64,000 nucleotides of DNA from Hymenobacter terricola. GTDB lineage: Bacteria > Bacteroidota > Bacteroidia > Cytophagales > Hymenobacteraceae. Both the position numbers and the translations under genes were made by a program. Shown here one piece after another: positions 1 to 8,080 of the stretch (position 1 is the stretch's first letter; each line of letters starts with the position of its first letter). The DNA lies in NCBI RefSeq assembly GCF_017921975.2, contig NZ_JAGEMO020000015.1, positions 215,370 to 279,369 on the forward strand, read 5' to 3'. A model generated the notes under the pieces. The model saw only the letters and a program-made list of their open reading frames with translations, was not told the origin of the DNA and did no database searches.

Positions 1-224
1 GAGTTGAAGCTGTAGGCGCCGGTGGCGGTCCATTCCCTATTGAAGCCGCCGAGCCGGGCCCCGCCCACCGCCAGCAGCGCACTCGCCAGCCCCGCCACGC
101 CCGCCACGGGGTGGCTGAACGTGACCAGCAGCAGCAGCACCGCAAACCCGCGATGCTGCGAAAAGAACAGCATGGAGTAGCTGTGCAGCACGGCGCGGAA
201 GTAAGGCGTGGTGGCGGTAGTCAT
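1..224 (-). CDS. Urea transporter family protein, N-terminal part (runs off left edge)
   Basis: Only the first 74 codons are present; the gene continues beyond base 1. The start is the ATG at 224-222. The segment shows a hydrophobic stretch (FAVLLLLVTF) followed by a Gly/Ala-rich segment and a GGFNRE...TGAYSFN pattern, which resembles the first repeat of the UT family, where a short helix precedes a conserved Leu-Asp-Arg/Phe-Asn region. UT proteins are inner-membrane channels for urea and related amides. It lies downstream of the decarboxylase on the same strand, 105 bases away, with a palindromic repeat between them, so it may belong to the PqqD/ATP-grasp/decarboxylase group. The family call rests on a short fragment and is moderate. 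Confidence 0.55.
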   Translation of the reverse strand, partial: MTTATTPYFRAVLHSYSMLFFSQHRGFAVLLLLVTFSHPVAGVAGLASALLAVGGARLGGFNREWTATGAYSFN

Positions 225-239
225 GTAATGCTGGATACA

Positions 240-312
240 CGCGACCCTTCGCGTCTCGGCGTTGAACGATAATTGGGCTGGCGGCGCGGACGCCGGGACG
301 CGAAGGGTCGCG
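240..312. repeat. Intergenic palindrome, GAGACGC family
   Basis: Inverted repeat with 16-base perfect arms (240-255 and 297-312) around a GC-rich centre. Each arm also contains a small palindrome of the form GACGCGA-N-TCGCGTC. A relative with the same outer stem occurs at 27528-27610. It sits between the decarboxylase and the urea-transporter-like gene and could act as a transcript-stabilising hairpin or partial terminator. Confidence 0.75.
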
Positions 313-329
313 TCTCTACGCGGAATACG

Positions 330-1673
330 CTACATCAAATGTATCGGCACCTGCTCCAGCTGCTGCAAATACTCCAGCGTCTCCGCGGCTCTAATCAAAT
401 GCACCTGGCTGGCCTGGTCAATCAGCACCACGTTGGGGCGCAGGTTGATGAACTGCTGCCACTGGCTCATGTTGTAAGCGCCCACTTTGTGCACCACCAC
501 CTGGTCGCCGGGGGCGAGCAGGGGCAGGGCAATGCTCTCGCGCAGCATGTCGATGTTCATGCACAGCGGGCCGTAGAGCACGGTGGGCTCGGTCTGGTTG
601 GAGAATTCGCGGGTGGGGCTGAGGTGGTGGTCGTACCAAAAGGAGGTGAAGAGCAGGTTCACGCCGAAGTCGAGGATGGTGGCGCGGCGGCCGTCGGCGA
701 GGCGCTTGTTGGCCAGCACCGTGCCGATGAGCGAGCCCGCGTCATCGACCAGCGCCCGGCCGGCTTCCAGCACCAGCAGCGGCAGCTCGCCGGCCCGGAA
801 GCCCGCAGTGAGCAGCGCGCCGGTGATGGCTTCGGCGTACTCATCGAGGCTGGGCACGGTATCGAGGGCGGGCAGGTAGGCGCCTTTCAGGGTGTTGGTG
901 GAAGGGAAACCACCGCCGAGGTCGAGGTAGTGGATGGTGGTGTTCAGCTCGCGCTGGCAGCGTAGGGCCAGGGCGGCCAGCTTGGCGGCGGCCGTGGCGT
1001 AGGCCGCCGGCTGCAAAATGTAGGTGCCGATATGGCAATGCAGGCCCACCAGCTCCAGCCGGCCCGAGGCCACGATGCGGGCCAGCGCCTGCCAGGCCTC
1101 GCCGTTCTCCAGGTTGAAGCCGAACCGGTCCCACTGCGGCACAATGCCGGCGTCGAGGTTCACGCGCAGGGCCACGCGGGGGCACCGGGCGCGGCCGGCG
1201 GCCACGTCCAGCAGCAGGTGCAGCTCGTCGGCATGGTCGAGGTGAATCACGGCATCGACTTCACAGGCCCGGAGCAAATCGGCCCGCCGCTTGCCGGGAC
1301 CGTTGAACAGGATGTGCGGGCCGGGCACCCCGTTCAGCAAGGCTTTTTCCAGCTCCATGCCGCTCACCACTTCCGCCCACGCCCCCTCCTGGTGGAAGGT
1401 GCGGCACACCGCATTCAGGTAATTGGTCTTGTACGACCACGCCAGCTGCACCTGCGGGTAGCGCGTGCCAAAGGCCCGCATAGCGGCCTGGTAGCTGCGC
1501 CGCAATTGCCGCTCGCTCAGCACAAACAGCGGCGAGCCGAACTGCGCCACCAGCTCATCCACCCGCACGCCGTCGAGGGCCGTGACCGGCCGGGCGCCGG
1601 CGCGGGGCCCGAACTTGTTCAGCGCCCCGGCATTGAGCTTGCGGATGGTGGGCCGTTCGTAGGGTTGTTTCAT
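330..1673 (-). CDS. PLP-dependent decarboxylase, Orn/DAP/Arg decarboxylase 2 family (alanine-racemase fold)
   Basis: A 447-residue fold-type III PLP enzyme. The probable PLP lysine is K82 in AWSYKTNYL. A GLHCHIGT block and a LDLGGGFP phosphate-binding glycine block follow, then EAGRALV, and a C-terminal beta domain with GPLCMNIDML and GAYNMSQWQ. Diaminopimelate decarboxylases usually have a Glu within the Cys-Glu-x-x-Asp element; here it reads Cys-Met-Asn-Ile-Asp, so the substrate is probably not meso-diaminopimelate. The first ~20 residues form an extra segment (YERPTIRKL...GALNKFG) before the fold starts. It lies downstream of an ATP-grasp enzyme and a PqqD-like protein on the same strand, with a palindrome in the gap, and probably acts on a ligated or carrier-bound amino acid. 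The substrate is unknown. Confidence 0.85.
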   Translation of the reverse strand: MKQPYERPTIRKLNAGALNKFGPRAGARPVTALDGVRVDELVAQFGSPLFVLSERQLRRSYQAAMRAFGTRYPQVQLAWSYKTNYLNAVCRTFHQEGAWAEVVSGMELEKALLNGVPGPHILFNGPGKRRADLLRACEVDAVIHLDHADELHLLLDVAAGRARCPRVALRVNLDAGIVPQWDRFGFNLENGEAWQALARIVASGRLELVGLHCHIGTYILQPAAYATAAAKLAALALRCQRELNTTIHYLDLGGGFPSTNTLKGAYLPALDTVPSLDEYAEAITGALLTAGFRAGELPLLVLEAGRALVDDAGSLIGTVLANKRLADGRRATILDFGVNLLFTSFWYDHHLSPTREFSNQTEPTVLYGPLCMNIDMLRESIALPLLAPGDQVVVHKVGAYNMSQWQQFINLRPNVVLIDQASQVHLIRAAETLEYLQQLEQVPIHLM

Positions 1674-1687
1674 TAAAGATGGTTTCA

Positions 1688-1804
1688 GAACGTCATGCTG
1701 AGCGCAGCCGAAGCATCTCGCGTGCCACCACTAACTCAATCGTTGCATTAGTACCGAATTACTGCTGCACGCGAGATGCTTCGGCTACGCTCAGCATGAC
1801 GTTC
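1688..1804. repeat. Intergenic palindrome, GTCATGCTGAGCGCAG family (copy 1)
   Basis: Long inverted repeat: a 37-base arm (1688-1724) and its near-perfect complement (1768-1804), with a 43-base AT-richer loop. The arms begin GAACGTCATGCTGAGCGC and contain GAAGCATCTCGCGTG. Related copies occur at 3154, 21911, 23240, 30165 and 33771, always between genes. It splits the ATP-grasp gene from the decarboxylase gene. Confidence 0.9.
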
Positions 1805-1829
1805 GATAGTATACTTTCCAATAAGCACG

Positions 1830-2888
1830 TCAAAGTTCGCCCAGCGCAGCCACTTGTTGGAACTCCGTGTGGTCGGTAATCAGGTCCCAGGCGTAGCGCA
1901 CGAACATTTTGCCCACGGCGTAGCCCTCCATCATCGGCACGGGCAGGCCCAGCGCCAGGCGGAGCAGGGCGGCGGGCTGGTTCTGGCCGGCGGCGGCGGT
2001 GAGGTACACCCAGGCCGGAAAGCGCGGGTTGATTTCCATGATAACCAGCTCGTCGGCGGCCGTGCGCATGATTTCGAGCTCGAAGCCGCCGCGCCATTTC
2101 GTGACTTCGGCAAAGCGGCGGGCCAGGGCCAGCAGGGCCTCGTCTTCGAGCGTGATGCCGGCCCAGGCCTTGCCTTTGTCCGTGATGGTGAGCTTGCGCA
2201 TGGGCACCACGCTCAGGGCGCGGCCGTGCCCGTCGCCCAGCCCGGCAATGTTGATTTCCTGCCCCGCCACAAACTGCTGCGCGATGAGCGGCACGCCCCA
2301 CAGCCCGCTCAGCCGCTGAAAAGCTTGCCCGGCCTGCACGGGCGTATACACCACGGTAGCGTCGTAGTAGCGGCCTTTCAGCACCAGGGGCCAGCCCAGG
2401 GTTTCGGCGGCAGTGGGCAGCTCGGCGGCGCTGTAGAGGGGCCGACTGGTGGGCACGCTCAGGCCGTGCGCCGCCCCAAAAGCGGCCAGGTTCAGCTTAT
2501 CGCGGGCTTCGAGCTGCTCCAGCGTGGGCAGAAACGTGTGGATGCCCAGCGCCCGCAGCTGCGGCTCCAGCTTAATGAAATTGTAGAGCTCGGCGTCGAA
2601 GTTGGGGATGAGCACGGCCACGTTTTCCTGCTCCTGCACGTAGCGCAGGCGCTCGAGCAGGGCGGCGGTGCCGGCCGTGGGGTAGGGCAGCTGGTAGGTT
2701 TTGTCCACCATGTCGCGCAGGTAGATGCCCGGCTCCAGCGCCTCGTAGCTGAGCCCGATGACGCGCAGCTCAAAGTCGGTGGTTTCGCGCAGGGCGCGGA
2801 TGACGGCTACGCCGGGGCCCGGACTGTCGGTGGCATTGAGGCCGGTGACGGCCACCGTGAGGCGGGGGCGGGAAGCAGCAGGGGGCAC
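1830..2888 (-). CDS. ATP-grasp family ligase (carbamoyl-phosphate-synthase-like)
   Basis: A 352-residue ATP-grasp protein. Residues ~8-110 look like a pre-ATP-grasp Rossmann-type domain (TVAVTGLNATDSPGPGVAVI). The central part has a lysine in PLVLKGRYYDA and an EINIAGLG segment. The metal-binding end is ELVIMEINPRFPAW, with the Glu and Asn that hold magnesium. ATP-grasp enzymes join a carboxylate to an amine or thiol through an acyl phosphate. The start is a GTG at 2888, six bases after the stop of the PqqD-like gene, so translation of the two is probably coupled. The partner substrates are not evident; with a PqqD-like binder next door, a peptide or protein-bound amino acid is plausible. Confidence 0.85.
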   Translation of the reverse strand: MPPAASRPRLTVAVTGLNATDSPGPGVAVIRALRETTDFELRVIGLSYEALEPGIYLRDMVDKTYQLPYPTAGTAALLERLRYVQEQENVAVLIPNFDAELYNFIKLEPQLRALGIHTFLPTLEQLEARDKLNLAAFGAAHGLSVPTSRPLYSAAELPTAAETLGWPLVLKGRYYDATVVYTPVQAGQAFQRLSGLWGVPLIAQQFVAGQEINIAGLGDGHGRALSVVPMRKLTITDKGKAWAGITLEDEALLALARRFAEVTKWRGGFELEIMRTAADELVIMEINPRFPAWVYLTAAAGQNQPAALLRLALGLPVPMMEGYAVGKMFVRYAWDLITDHTEFQQVAALGEL

Positions 2889-2894
2889 GGCGGG

Positions 2895-3134
2895 TTAGTC
2901 TAGCAGGTTGAATTCGCGCAGCTGGGCCAGCAGGTCGTCCCAGTCTTTTTCCAGCTGGCCGGGGGCCACGTCGTAGCGCTCCAGAATGTCGGCTTTGATG
3001 GCAGCAGCATCCAGGCCGGCTTTGGCACGGGCCAGAATGTCGGCGGCCAGTGGGTTGGCCGCGAAGGAGTCGCCGGTGGCCGGGTTGAAGATGAACCCGG
3101 CCTCGCTGGTGGCGATGTTCTTTTTGAGCTTCAT
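2895..3134 (-). CDS. PqqD-like peptide-binding protein (RiPP recognition element)
   Basis: A 79-residue protein with the PqqD pattern: an N-terminal beta hairpin (MKLKKNIATSEAGFIFNPAT), a central helix around NPLAADILARAKAG, and a final ERYDV...LEKDWDDLLAQLREFNLLD helix, the usual PqqD ending. PqqD-type domains bind leader peptides and present them to modifying enzymes. I chose the ATG at 3134; an in-frame ATG at 3173 lies inside a palindromic repeat and would add 13 residues encoded by that repeat. It is first in a same-strand group with the ATP-grasp ligase, the decarboxylase and the urea-transporter-like gene. No obvious precursor peptide gene is next to it. Confidence 0.82.
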   Translation of the reverse strand: MKLKKNIATSEAGFIFNPATGDSFAANPLAADILARAKAGLDAAAIKADILERYDVAPGQLEKDWDDLLAQLREFNLLD

Positions 3135-3153
3135 GGGGGAAAAGGCGGGTCTG

Positions 3154-3210
3154 AGGGCAAGCAAGAACGTCATGCAGAGCGCAGCGAAGCATGACGTTCT
3201 TGCTTGCCCT
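3154..3210. repeat. Perfect 22-bp hairpin, short relative of the GTCATGC palindromes
   Basis: Perfect inverted repeat with 22-base arms (3154-3175 and 3189-3210) and a 13-base loop. The inner part (GAACGTCATGC ... GCATGACGTTC) matches the ends of the other GTCATGC repeats, but the long middle is missing and the loop keeps the internal AGCGCAGCGAA. It lies between the T9SS protein gene and the PqqD-like gene, upstream of the latter, and could fold strongly in RNA of either strand. Confidence 0.85.
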
Positions 3211-3231
3211 AGCCGTTCAGCGAGGCTAAAC

Positions 3232-5160
3232 CTACGGAATCACCTCGACCCAGCCCTTAAACTTACGGCCGTCGGTGTAGGTGGCCAGGTAATAGTACAG
3301 CCCGGCCGAGCCCAGGCCGCCCCACGCAAAGTTGCGCTCAGAGGACTGAAATACCTGCTGGCCCCAGCGCGAGAAGATTTTGATGCCCGCGAAACGGTGG
3401 TCGCAAAAGTCGGCCGGCAGGTCGGGCATCCGGAGGAAGTCGTTCTTGCCGTCGGCATTCGGCGTGATGACGTTGGGCGGCCGGAACGCCACCGAGTCGG
3501 TCACGGGCACTACTTCAAACCGGATGACGCGCTCCTGCGGCAGCGGCACGCAGGGGCCGGTTTCGGTCAGCTTGAAGTGCACGATGAGCCCGCCGCTGGC
3601 ATCGGCCGCCGATACGGCCCCGCAGGTGGGCTCCCAGCCAAAGGTGCCCGCCGCCTGGCCGGTGCCGTTCTGGGCGGTGAAAACCATGCCGGCCCCGGCC
3701 AAATCGAACCCCGTGCCCACAGCCGTGAGCGTGAGCGGATTGCGGTCGGCGTCGGTGCCGGTGAGGGTGGCGGTGTAGCGCTGGCCAATGACGACGCGCA
3801 CCACGGCGGGCGCGTTGTCGGACAGGGGCAGGGGCGCGGGCGGAAAGCTGGTGGTGAGCACCGGGGCCGCATTCGGAGCCACGGTGGCCGTGAAGGCCAC
3901 CCGGATGGTGTCGCGCTTGGGCAGGCTGCAACCGTTGTCGGCCACCATGATGTCGAGCAGATACACCCGGCCGTGGGTATCCGTGCACTCGGGAAAGCAG
4001 AGGGTGGCGGTGAGGGTATCGGGGGCCCCGGCGGCGCGCACCGTGCCGCTGACGGCGGTGGTGAACGTGGGCTCGGGCACCGTAAAATTGACCGGCCGGC
4101 TGGTCATCGTCAGCACCGAGTTGGGGTCGGGGTCGGTGTAGCGGATGGTGAGGCAGCGGTTGCTGCCGGGCAGCAGGCGCAGCGTGTCGCGGCCGGGGCG
4201 GTACAGCGTCGGGTTGTTGGCGGCGTGCACCTGCAGCTGGGGCGGCGTGTTGGTGGGGCAGTTCAGCACATAGAGCTGGAAATCGCGCCGCGTCTCGCCA
4301 ATTTTCACGCCGCGCCGGTACTCCGAGCAGCGCACTCCGAACACGAACAGGCCCAGGTTGGCGGGTCGCACCGTGAGGCGGCCGGTGTGCGCATCGATGC
4401 CCAGGGCCGGACTGCCCGGAATCTGGTTCAGCGTGCCCAGGCCCGTGTTCCAGGTAATGGTGGCGTAGGGCGCCGCCACGGCCTGGCTGAGCAGGGGATT
4501 GGCGGCCGTGGCGTGGCCGTTGAGGGGCGTCACCATGTCGTAGATGAGCGAGTCGCCGTCGACGTCCTGCCCGCCAAAATCGTAGTAAAACAGCTCGTTG
4601 CGGCACGCGTAGTCGCCCAGGGGCGGAAAGATGCGGGGCGTCGAGTCAATGAAAGCCGCGCCGTTGCGGACGACGGCCGGAAATTCGAGGTAGAAGGTTT
4701 GGGCCGCCCCACCGGGGTTCACAATGTTGCCGATGGCCAGGTTGCGGCAGCAGCGCTCCACGGCCACGTAGTAGCCGCCGGCGTTGCCATAAGTGGCAGC
4801 GTCGAGGGTAATGTCTTTGTTGTACACCAGCTTGCGGGTGCTCAGCGAGCCCACGGCGCAGGCCGGGTTGGTGTAGTTCACGAAGGTGTTGCTGGTGAGC
4901 GGCAGCACAATGTCGATAACGCGGGCGTTACTGGATTTAACAAAAATGCTGGCCGTCAGCTGCTGGTCGAGCGCGGCGGCGTTGCCGTTGATGGCATCAA
5001 AATACAGGTTGAGCGTGAGGGCATAGGTGCTGCCGGACTTGTGCTGCAAATCCAGCTCGCCGCCCACGATGTGCGTGGCCGAGGCCCCCAGCGGGGCCAG
5101 CAACGCCAGCACCAGCCAGAGCCGGGAGCAACGAAGCAAAACGGGCAGCAGGCGCTTCAT
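3232..5160 (-). CDS. Secreted protein with T9SS type B (gliding-motility-associated) C-terminal domain
   Basis: 642 residues. The chosen ATG at 5160 gives a clear signal peptide (MKRLLPVLL...LVLALLAPLGASA); upstream in-frame codons would bury it. The mature part begins THIVGGELDLQH, as in many Bacteroidota surface proteins, and has Ig/cadherin-like beta repeats with an Asp-rich segment (GGQDVDGDSLIYD). The last ~85 residues (FRPPNVITPNADGKNDF ... FSRWGQQVFQSS ... YYYLATYTDGRKFKGWVEVI) are the CHU_C or type B sorting domain that directs export by T9SS and retention at or release from the cell surface. The ligand or substrate is unknown. Confidence 0.88.
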   Translation of the reverse strand: MKRLLPVLLRCSRLWLVLALLAPLGASATHIVGGELDLQHKSGSTYALTLNLYFDAINGNAAALDQQLTASIFVKSSNARVIDIVLPLTSNTFVNYTNPACAVGSLSTRKLVYNKDITLDAATYGNAGGYYVAVERCCRNLAIGNIVNPGGAAQTFYLEFPAVVRNGAAFIDSTPRIFPPLGDYACRNELFYYDFGGQDVDGDSLIYDMVTPLNGHATAANPLLSQAVAAPYATITWNTGLGTLNQIPGSPALGIDAHTGRLTVRPANLGLFVFGVRCSEYRRGVKIGETRRDFQLYVLNCPTNTPPQLQVHAANNPTLYRPGRDTLRLLPGSNRCLTIRYTDPDPNSVLTMTSRPVNFTVPEPTFTTAVSGTVRAAGAPDTLTATLCFPECTDTHGRVYLLDIMVADNGCSLPKRDTIRVAFTATVAPNAAPVLTTSFPPAPLPLSDNAPAVVRVVIGQRYTATLTGTDADRNPLTLTAVGTGFDLAGAGMVFTAQNGTGQAAGTFGWEPTCGAVSAADASGGLIVHFKLTETGPCVPLPQERVIRFEVVPVTDSVAFRPPNVITPNADGKNDFLRMPDLPADFCDHRFAGIKIFSRWGQQVFQSSERNFAWGGLGSAGLYYYLATYTDGRKFKGWVEVIP

Positions 5161-5283
5161 GAGTAGTAAGATAGTCGAAAAAAAGATAAAGCCAGGTTTC
5201 CCAATGGCCGGGCCCTTTTTCCAAAGAAAAGAGGCCCGGCCGGGGCGGTAATCCGGGAACACGAGGCCCGGTAGCGCCGGAAA

Positions 5284-5442
5284 CTAGTTGGCGCCGGTTG
5301 GGGTGGTTGGGGTAGTCGTGGTGGTGGTTTTCTTGGCGCAGCTGTTCGGGCTGACGTTGTCTTTCTGGCAGCCCGAGAAGCTGCTCATGGAGCACAGCAG
5401 CAAACCAGCGCTGGCGAGACGAAGAATGGAAGAGAAACGCAT
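5284..5442 (-). CDS. Small Thr-rich lipoprotein, hypothetical
   Basis: A 52-residue reading frame. The N-terminus (MRFSSILRLASAGLLLCSMS) is a signal peptide ending in a lipobox SFSGC, so the mature protein starts at Cys25 with CQKD. The remainder is only ~28 residues, with a Thr/Pro run (KKTTTTTTPTTPTGAN) at the end. It lies downstream of the cytochrome c peroxidase gene on the same strand, 72 bases away. I do not recognise a family; it is a plausible small outer-membrane-anchored lipoprotein. Confidence 0.6.
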   Translation of the reverse strand: MRFSSILRLASAGLLLCSMSSFSGCQKDNVSPNSCAKKTTTTTTPTTPTGAN

Positions 5443-5514
5443 GGGGTTATGAAAAAAATGGTTGGAAAAAATGAAAAAAACAATTGGAAAAGAGGCGGGA
5501 GAGAAGCCGGCCGG

Positions 5515-6687
5515 CTACTGAATATTGCCGCCCACGGCCAGGCCGCTGGGCACGGCGGCGGGCACGGTGCGGTCGTAGCTGGTGGCCGTGAGCGACTGCA
5601 GGAAGGCGATGATGGCCTGTGGGTCGGTGACTTTGGAGGGGAATAGCGGGTCGCGCTGGCCCACGCTCACGTGGGAGTTGGCCGAAGGGGCGCCCCCGCG
5701 GCCGGGGTCGTAGAAATTGAGCACCGCTTGCAGGTTGGCCTGGGTGCCGCTGTGCATGTAGGGCGCCGTGAGGGCCACATTGCGCAGGCTGGGCGTGCGG
5801 AAGGCGTAGGTGCCGTTCAGGCCGGCGTCGGGGGCAGGGTTCTTGCCGTTGTCGGCCACGCCAAGGACGTGCGTTTTGTAATCGCTGAACATGGGGCCGC
5901 TGTGGCATTTGGCGCAGCCGCTGGTCACGAAGGCGTTCAGGCCCTGCACCTGCTGCGTGCTGAGGGCCGTTTTGTCGCCGCGCATGTACTGGTCGTAGGG
6001 CGAATCGGTGGCCAGCAGCGTGCGCTCGAAGCAGGCAATGGCCTTGCCGATATTAACCGCCGTGATGGGCGTGGCCTCCGCAAAAGCGGCCCCGAACAGG
6101 GTGGCGTAGGCCGGAATGTGGCGCAGCCGGGCCACCACCGAATCCAGCGCCCCGGCCTCGGCATACTGGTGGCCGCGCATCTCCTCCAGCGTGGCCACGG
6201 GCATCACCGACTGCGTTTCGAGCGACTGGGCGCGGCTGTCCCAGAACATGGCGGCGGCGGCGGGGTCGCAGGTGCCGTCGGCGGCCAGGCCGTTGAAGGC
6301 GGTGTTCAGGACCGTGGGCGTGTTACGTTTATTAAAGGAGAAGTCGTTGGGGGCGCGGAAGTGGCGGGCGGAGCCCAGGCCCTGGCCGTTGCTGCCAATG
6401 GCCAGGTCGAGGGCATCGGCGTAGCCATTGGCGGGGTGGTGGCAGCTGGCGCAGCTCACGTCCTTGCCGCCGGAGAGCACGGGGTCCCAGAACAGGGCGC
6501 GGCCGAGGGCGATTTTGGCCGGACTGCTGAGGTTGCTGGCCGGCGCGGGTGCCACCAGCGGCAGGGCCGTGAGCGTGGCCAGGTCGGCGGCCGAGGGCGT
6601 TTCAATGTCCTTCTGGCAGGCAACTACCAGCAGCAGGGCCGCGGCGGCCAACATGGAAGCAACCCGGGGAAGTATAGTTGTGGCCAT
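5515..6687 (-). CDS. Di-heme cytochrome c peroxidase (CcpA/MauG family), lipoprotein
   Basis: 390 residues from the ATG at 6687. A lipoprotein signal (MATTILPRVASMLAAAALLL ... VVAC) precedes CQKDIETPS. Two c-type heme sites are visible, CASCH near residue 78 and CAKCH near residue 257, as expected for bacterial di-heme peroxidases, which reduce hydrogen peroxide with electrons from a small cytochrome or copper protein. Conserved landmarks include ALGRALFWDP near the start and RTPSLRNVALTAPYMHSG near the end. It is divergent from the LytS-type kinase gene across a 280-base gap that must carry both promoters. Cell-envelope location is inferred from the lipobox. Confidence 0.93.
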   Translation of the reverse strand: MATTILPRVASMLAAAALLLVVACQKDIETPSAADLATLTALPLVAPAPASNLSSPAKIALGRALFWDPVLSGGKDVSCASCHHPANGYADALDLAIGSNGQGLGSARHFRAPNDFSFNKRNTPTVLNTAFNGLAADGTCDPAAAAMFWDSRAQSLETQSVMPVATLEEMRGHQYAEAGALDSVVARLRHIPAYATLFGAAFAEATPITAVNIGKAIACFERTLLATDSPYDQYMRGDKTALSTQQVQGLNAFVTSGCAKCHSGPMFSDYKTHVLGVADNGKNPAPDAGLNGTYAFRTPSLRNVALTAPYMHSGTQANLQAVLNFYDPGRGGAPSANSHVSVGQRDPLFPSKVTDPQAIIAFLQSLTATSYDRTVPAAVPSGLAVGGNIQ

Positions 6688-6967
6688 GAAAAACGCAGTG
6701 GGATAGAGAGAAGCAGCGGCACCCCGCGGCACGGCCTGGGGCAATCGTCTGGCTCAAATTTGCCAGGGCTACGGCCTGGGTGCCAACTGCAATCGCCGAG
6801 TTGGTTTGGCACGTCGCCCATTCGCCGATTCAGGAGGCCAAATGGAGCCGCTAAAACCGACCAATGCCCCGCCGGCTGGCCGATGCACCCGCCCCGCTGG
6901 CCGATGCGGCACCCCGCAGCGCGGGCGCGGGTTGTAGCTTGCGGAGCAATCCCCTTCCCCTGCTTTT

Positions 6968-8080
6968 ATGCCCTTACCGCTACTCCGTTCGGCTTCCACG
7001 CTGCTGCTGCACGCCCTGGTCTGGGGTTTGGTGACGGTGCTGCTGGTGGCCCAGCAACCCGATTACCCCGGCCCGAAACCTACCGAGTTCTGGCTGACCC
7101 AGGCCGTGGTGTTTGGCCTGCTGGTGGCCGTGTTTTATCTGAACGTGGCCTGGGCCGCCCCGCGCCTGCTGTACGGCGGCAAGGTGTGGGCCTACTTCCT
7201 CCTGAACGCGGTGGCGGTGCTGGCCGTGCTGGCCATTCACCAGCTGGTAGAGCAGCGCCTGGGCGTGCCCGAGCTGGTGGCCACCGCCCGCGAAGCCGTG
7301 CTCAACCCGCCCAACCCGTGGTCGGGGCCGCGCCCGCACCCGCTGCCCGGCCCCGAAGAAAGCAGCATGCTCGTCAACCCCGGCGTGCTGCTGATTTCGC
7401 TGCTGGTATTGGGCATCGCCACCAGCCTCGCGGCCATGCAAAAGGGCCAGCGCGACGCCGAAAGCCGCCTCGAACTGGAGCGCCGCCAGGTAGCTACCGA
7501 GCTGAGCCTGCTCAAGGCCCAAATCAACCCCCACTTCTTCTTCAACACCCTCAACAACATCTACGCCCTCACGCTGCTCGACGCCGACCAGGCCCGCGCG
7601 GCATTGCACCGCCTCTCGCGCATGATGCGCTACGTGCTGTACGAGTCGCCGGCCGGCCACACCCGCCTCAGCCAGGAAATCAGCTTTCTGCGCGATTATA
7701 TTGAGCTGATGCACCTGCGCCTGACCAATAAAGTGCAGGTGAACTTCGAAATGCCCGACCCGCTGAGCCCCGACCCCTCCATCGCGCCCATGCTGTTTCA
7801 GCCCTTCGTCGAAAACGCGTTTAAGCACGGCGTGAGCGCCACCGCGCCGAGCTGCATCACCATTCAGCTGCGCCAGCCCACGGCCCACACCGTGGAGCTG
7901 TGCGTGCGCAACACCGTTTTCCCCGACCGGCCCAACGCCGGGGACGACGAGCCCGGCGGCATTGGCCTGGCCAACACCCAGCGCCGCCTCGACCTGCTCT
8001 ATCCCGGCCGGCACACCGTACAAGTCACGCCCCGCAATGCCTCCAACGAATACGAAGTATGTCTCCATCTGAATCTGTAG
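6968..8080 (+). CDS. LytS/YehU-type sensor histidine kinase
   Basis: 370 residues with four predicted membrane helices in the first ~160 residues, a short coiled linker (MQKGQRDAESRLELERRQ), then the His_kinase domain. The phospho-acceptor is H189 in KAQINPHFFFNTLNN, followed by the ATPase region with PMLFQPFVENAFKHG and GGIGLANTQRRL. The unpaired-His INPHFxFN form is typical of Bacteroidota kinases paired with LytTR regulators. The 3' end overlaps the LytTR gene by 22 bases, so the two form one operon. The signal is unknown. Confidence 0.93.
   Translation: MPLPLLRSASTLLLHALVWGLVTVLLVAQQPDYPGPKPTEFWLTQAVVFGLLVAVFYLNVAWAAPRLLYGGKVWAYFLLNAVAVLAVLAIHQLVEQRLGVPELVATAREAVLNPPNPWSGPRPHPLPGPEESSMLVNPGVLLISLLVLGIATSLAAMQKGQRDAESRLELERRQVATELSLLKAQINPHFFFNTLNNIYALTLLDADQARAALHRLSRMMRYVLYESPAGHTRLSQEISFLRDYIELMHLRLTNKVQVNFEMPDPLSPDPSIAPMLFQPFVENAFKHGVSATAPSCITIQLRQPTAHTVELCVRNTVFPDRPNAGDDEPGGIGLANTQRRLDLLYPGRHTVQVTPRNASNEYEVCLHLNL

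Noticed and set aside
330..1673. Calling the decarboxylase lysA
   Set aside because: The substrate-contacting Glu is missing and the neighbours are PqqD-like and ATP-grasp genes, not lysine biosynthesis.
3135..3173. Longer N-terminus for the PqqD-like protein from the ATG at 3173
   Set aside because: The extra 13 residues come from the palindromic repeat; the PqqD fold begins right at the ATG at 3134.
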